Below, in pieces: positions 4,839 through 6,115 of a stretch of DNA of 6,115 bases (position 1 is its first letter; each line of letters begins with the position of its first letter). The notes under the pieces were generated by a model. The model was not told the DNA's origin, searched no databases, and was given only the letters and a program-made list of their open reading frames with translations. The stretch comes from Minisyncoccota bacterium (lineage in GTDB: Bacteria > Patescibacteriota > Minisyncoccia > Minisyncoccales > CG1-02-41-26). Location: NCBI GenBank assembly GCA_028712605.1, contig JAQTPV010000042.1, forward strand, positions 1 through 6,115, read 5' to 3'. Position numbers and translations under genes: made by a program.

Positions 4839-5842
4839 TAGGCAATGGGGAAAAACCCTCAAAAATAAATAATGAGGATATTTTGGATTTAACACTACGT
4901 CCTAAGGACTGGAATAATTACATAGGACAAGAAGCGCTCAAACAAAATCTCAAGGTTATTATTGAAGCGGCCAAACAAAGAAAAGAGGTGCCGGAACACC
5001 TGCTTTTGTATGGTAATCCGGGGTTAGGCAAAACTACCTTAGCCCATTTGATTGCCCAAGAAATAGGCACGGATATTAGGATTACTTCTGGTCCGGCCAT
5101 GGAAAAAGCCGGTGACCTAGCTGCCATCTTAACCAACCTAACTGAAGGCAGCATTTTATTTGTTGATGAAATCCACCGTCTGCCTCGCTTGGTAGAGGAA
5201 TGCTTGTACCCAGCCATGGAAGATTTTAAATTGAATTTGGTGTTAGGCCGAGGACCAATGGCCAGGATTATGGAGCTCAATGTTCCGAGATTCACGCTTG
5301 TGGGAGCCACCACGCGGTTAGCCTCAATATCAGGCCCGCTAAGATCAAGGTTCGGGGCAACCTTTGGACTCAACTTTTACGAAACCGAGGATATCAAAAA
5401 AATCTTAAAGCGCTCCAGTCAAATTTTAGGTATTGAAACTGAAGAGGAGGCCCTGCACACCATTGCTAAAACCAGCCGTTTTACACCTAGAATTGCCAAC
5501 CATCTATTAAAAAGAGTTAGGGATTTTGCCCAAGTGCGGGGCGAAGGCAAGATTACTCAAGGAATTTCCAAATCAGCCTTAGCAGCCCTAGAGATTGATG
5601 AGCTAGGCCTAACGGCTAACGATAAACGAATTTTAGAGGCCGTTATCCATAAGTTCGCTGGCGGACCAGTAGGGCTTAAAACCTTGGCTTCAGCCACTGC
5701 CGAAGAAGAAGATACTATTTTGGATATTTATGAACCTTATTTAATGCGCCTTGGCTTTATTGCCTTAACTCCAAGGGGCCGAGTGGCCACTAGACTGGCC
5801 TTTGAACATTTGGGGATGAAGGCACCCAAGAATCTTTTTTAA
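4832..5842 (+). CDS. ruvB: Holliday junction branch migration DNA helicase RuvB
   Basis: RuvB is the AAA+ motor that, with RuvA, drives branch migration of Holliday junctions in recombinational repair. The 336-residue product has the family's usual length. Visible are Walker A GNPGLGKTT (61-69; N replaces the usual P at position 62), the SGPAMEKAGDLAAILTNL block (86-103), Walker B with DEIHR (112-116), VEECLYPAMEDF (121-132), sensor 1 GATTR (158-162), the arginine-finger segment LRSRFG (170-175, R173), sensor 2 TPRIANHLLKRVRDF (218-232), and the C-terminal winged-helix DNA-binding domain (about 255-336; KFAGGPVGLKTLA and LTPRGRVAT). All catalytic residues are intact. The ATG at 4832 has no Shine-Dalgarno motif and lies close behind -10-like sequences. 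The lamin-tail gene follows 14 bases after the stop and is probably co-transcribed. ruvA and ruvC are not in the window. Confidence 0.97.
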   Translation: MSIGNGEKPSKINNEDILDLTLRPKDWNNYIGQEALKQNLKVIIEAAKQRKEVPEHLLLYGNPGLGKTTLAHLIAQEIGTDIRITSGPAMEKAGDLAAILTNLTEGSILFVDEIHRLPRLVEECLYPAMEDFKLNLVLGRGPMARIMELNVPRFTLVGATTRLASISGPLRSRFGATFGLNFYETEDIKKILKRSSQILGIETEEEALHTIAKTSRFTPRIANHLLKRVRDFAQVRGEGKITQGISKSALAALEIDELGLTANDKRILEAVIHKFAGGPVGLKTLASATAEEEDTILDIYEPYLMRLGFIALTPRGRVATRLAFEHLGMKAPKNLF

Positions 5843-5856
5843 ATCACCAAAAACTC

Positions 5857-6115
5857 ATGAGTTCAATCCTAAAGAGGGTGGGGTTTTCTCTTGTTTTTTG
5901 TTTTTTTTACTTCTCTACCGCCGGAGCTTCAATGATAATCAATGAAATCGCCTGGATGGGGGACCAAACATCATATAACCACGAGTGGATAGAGCTATAC
6001 AATGACTCCCAACGACCCATTACTATAAATGACTGGGTCTTAAAAACTACTGACGAAAAAATCAAAATTGATTTGCAGGGGATAGTCCCTGGCCAAGGGT
6101 TTTTTCTTTTAGAAA
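5857..6115 (+). CDS. Secreted lamin-tail-domain (LTD) protein, N-terminal part; cut by the right edge
   Basis: The first 86 residues are visible. A Sec signal peptide (MSSILKRVG, hydrophobic core about residues 9-21, likely cleavage near AGA or GAS at about 24-25) is followed at once by the start of a lamin-tail immunoglobulin-like fold: MIINEIAWMG, then HEWIELYND, then ITINDWVLKT and the GIVPGQGFFLLE segment, the order and spacing usual for bacterial LTD proteins. These are exported proteins, often anchored at the surface or fused to nuclease or adhesion domains; the C-terminal part that would tell lies outside. The ATG at 5857 follows the ruvB stop by 14 bases without a Shine-Dalgarno motif, suggesting translation from the ruvB transcript. 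A GTG seven codons further in lies just after AAAGAGG, too close for a good site and inside the signal peptide. Confidence 0.85.
   Translation, partial: MSSILKRVGFSLVFCFFYFSTAGASMIINEIAWMGDQTSYNHEWIELYNDSQRPITINDWVLKTTDEKIKIDLQGIVPGQGFFLLE

Noticed and set aside
4681..4869. Plus-strand open frame running from the inverted repeat into the start of ruvB in another frame
   Set aside because: It begins only at a GTG (4723) with no ribosome site, has an unremarkable proline-rich then hydrophobic sequence, and runs through the ruvB promoter and start.
1..6115. CRISPR array, tRNA or rRNA genes, complete insertion sequence
   Set aside because: No spaced direct repeats, no tRNA cloverleaf with a GGTTCRA-type T-arm, no rRNA segments and no transposase gene were seen on either strand.

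Overview
The window looks like a piece of a small-genome bacterium of the Candidate Phyla Radiation (Patescibacteria, most likely Parcubacteria-like). This is inferred from gene content and style: AT-leaning DNA, short intergenic gaps, genes without Shine-Dalgarno motifs, a compact GspE/PilB-type ATPase, and a secreted lamin-tail-domain protein of a kind common in that group. No rRNA or other phylogenetic marker is present, so this stays an inference.

Layout. Minus strand, left half: the 5' end of polA (start codon at 494, running off the left edge, with a one-base frameshift at about 116-119); a 645-codon secreted CBM9-like/DUF5916-like beta-barrel protein (630-2567) bounded on both sides by intrinsic terminators; and tsaE (2676-3131), needed for the t6A tRNA modification. 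Plus strand, right half: a GspE/PilB family assembly ATPase (3236-4531); a 300-base gene-free stretch; ruvB (4832-5842); and the start of a lamin-tail-domain protein (5857 to the right edge). tsaE and the ATPase gene diverge from a short shared promoter region.

The most interesting part is the gene-free stretch 4532-4831. On the minus strand it begins with a promoter matching the sigma70 consensus in both hexamers (TTGACA, 17-base spacer, TATAAT; 4838-4810). It ends with a GC-rich hairpin followed by T5 (4554-4533), just short of the ATPase stop codon. Between them lie about 270 bases with no convincing reading frame but extensive self-complementarity, including a perfect 21-bp inverted repeat (4556-4576 with 4680-4700). 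I read this as a candidate structured non-coding RNA of unknown family, transcribed divergently from ruvB. Its middle segment can pair either with the RNA's 5' end (9 bp) or with its 3' arm (21 bp), which looks like a switch. A miniature mobile element is the main alternative for the inverted repeat.

The genes do not form one pathway. polA and ruvB serve DNA replication and repair, tsaE serves tRNA modification, and the ATPase serves pilus or secretion machinery. The barrel protein and the lamin-tail protein are exported. The barrel gene stands out: it has the only strong Shine-Dalgarno motif, its own terminators, and a protein family normally found in the outer membrane of diderm bacteria. 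That suggests acquisition, though the sequence alone does not prove it.
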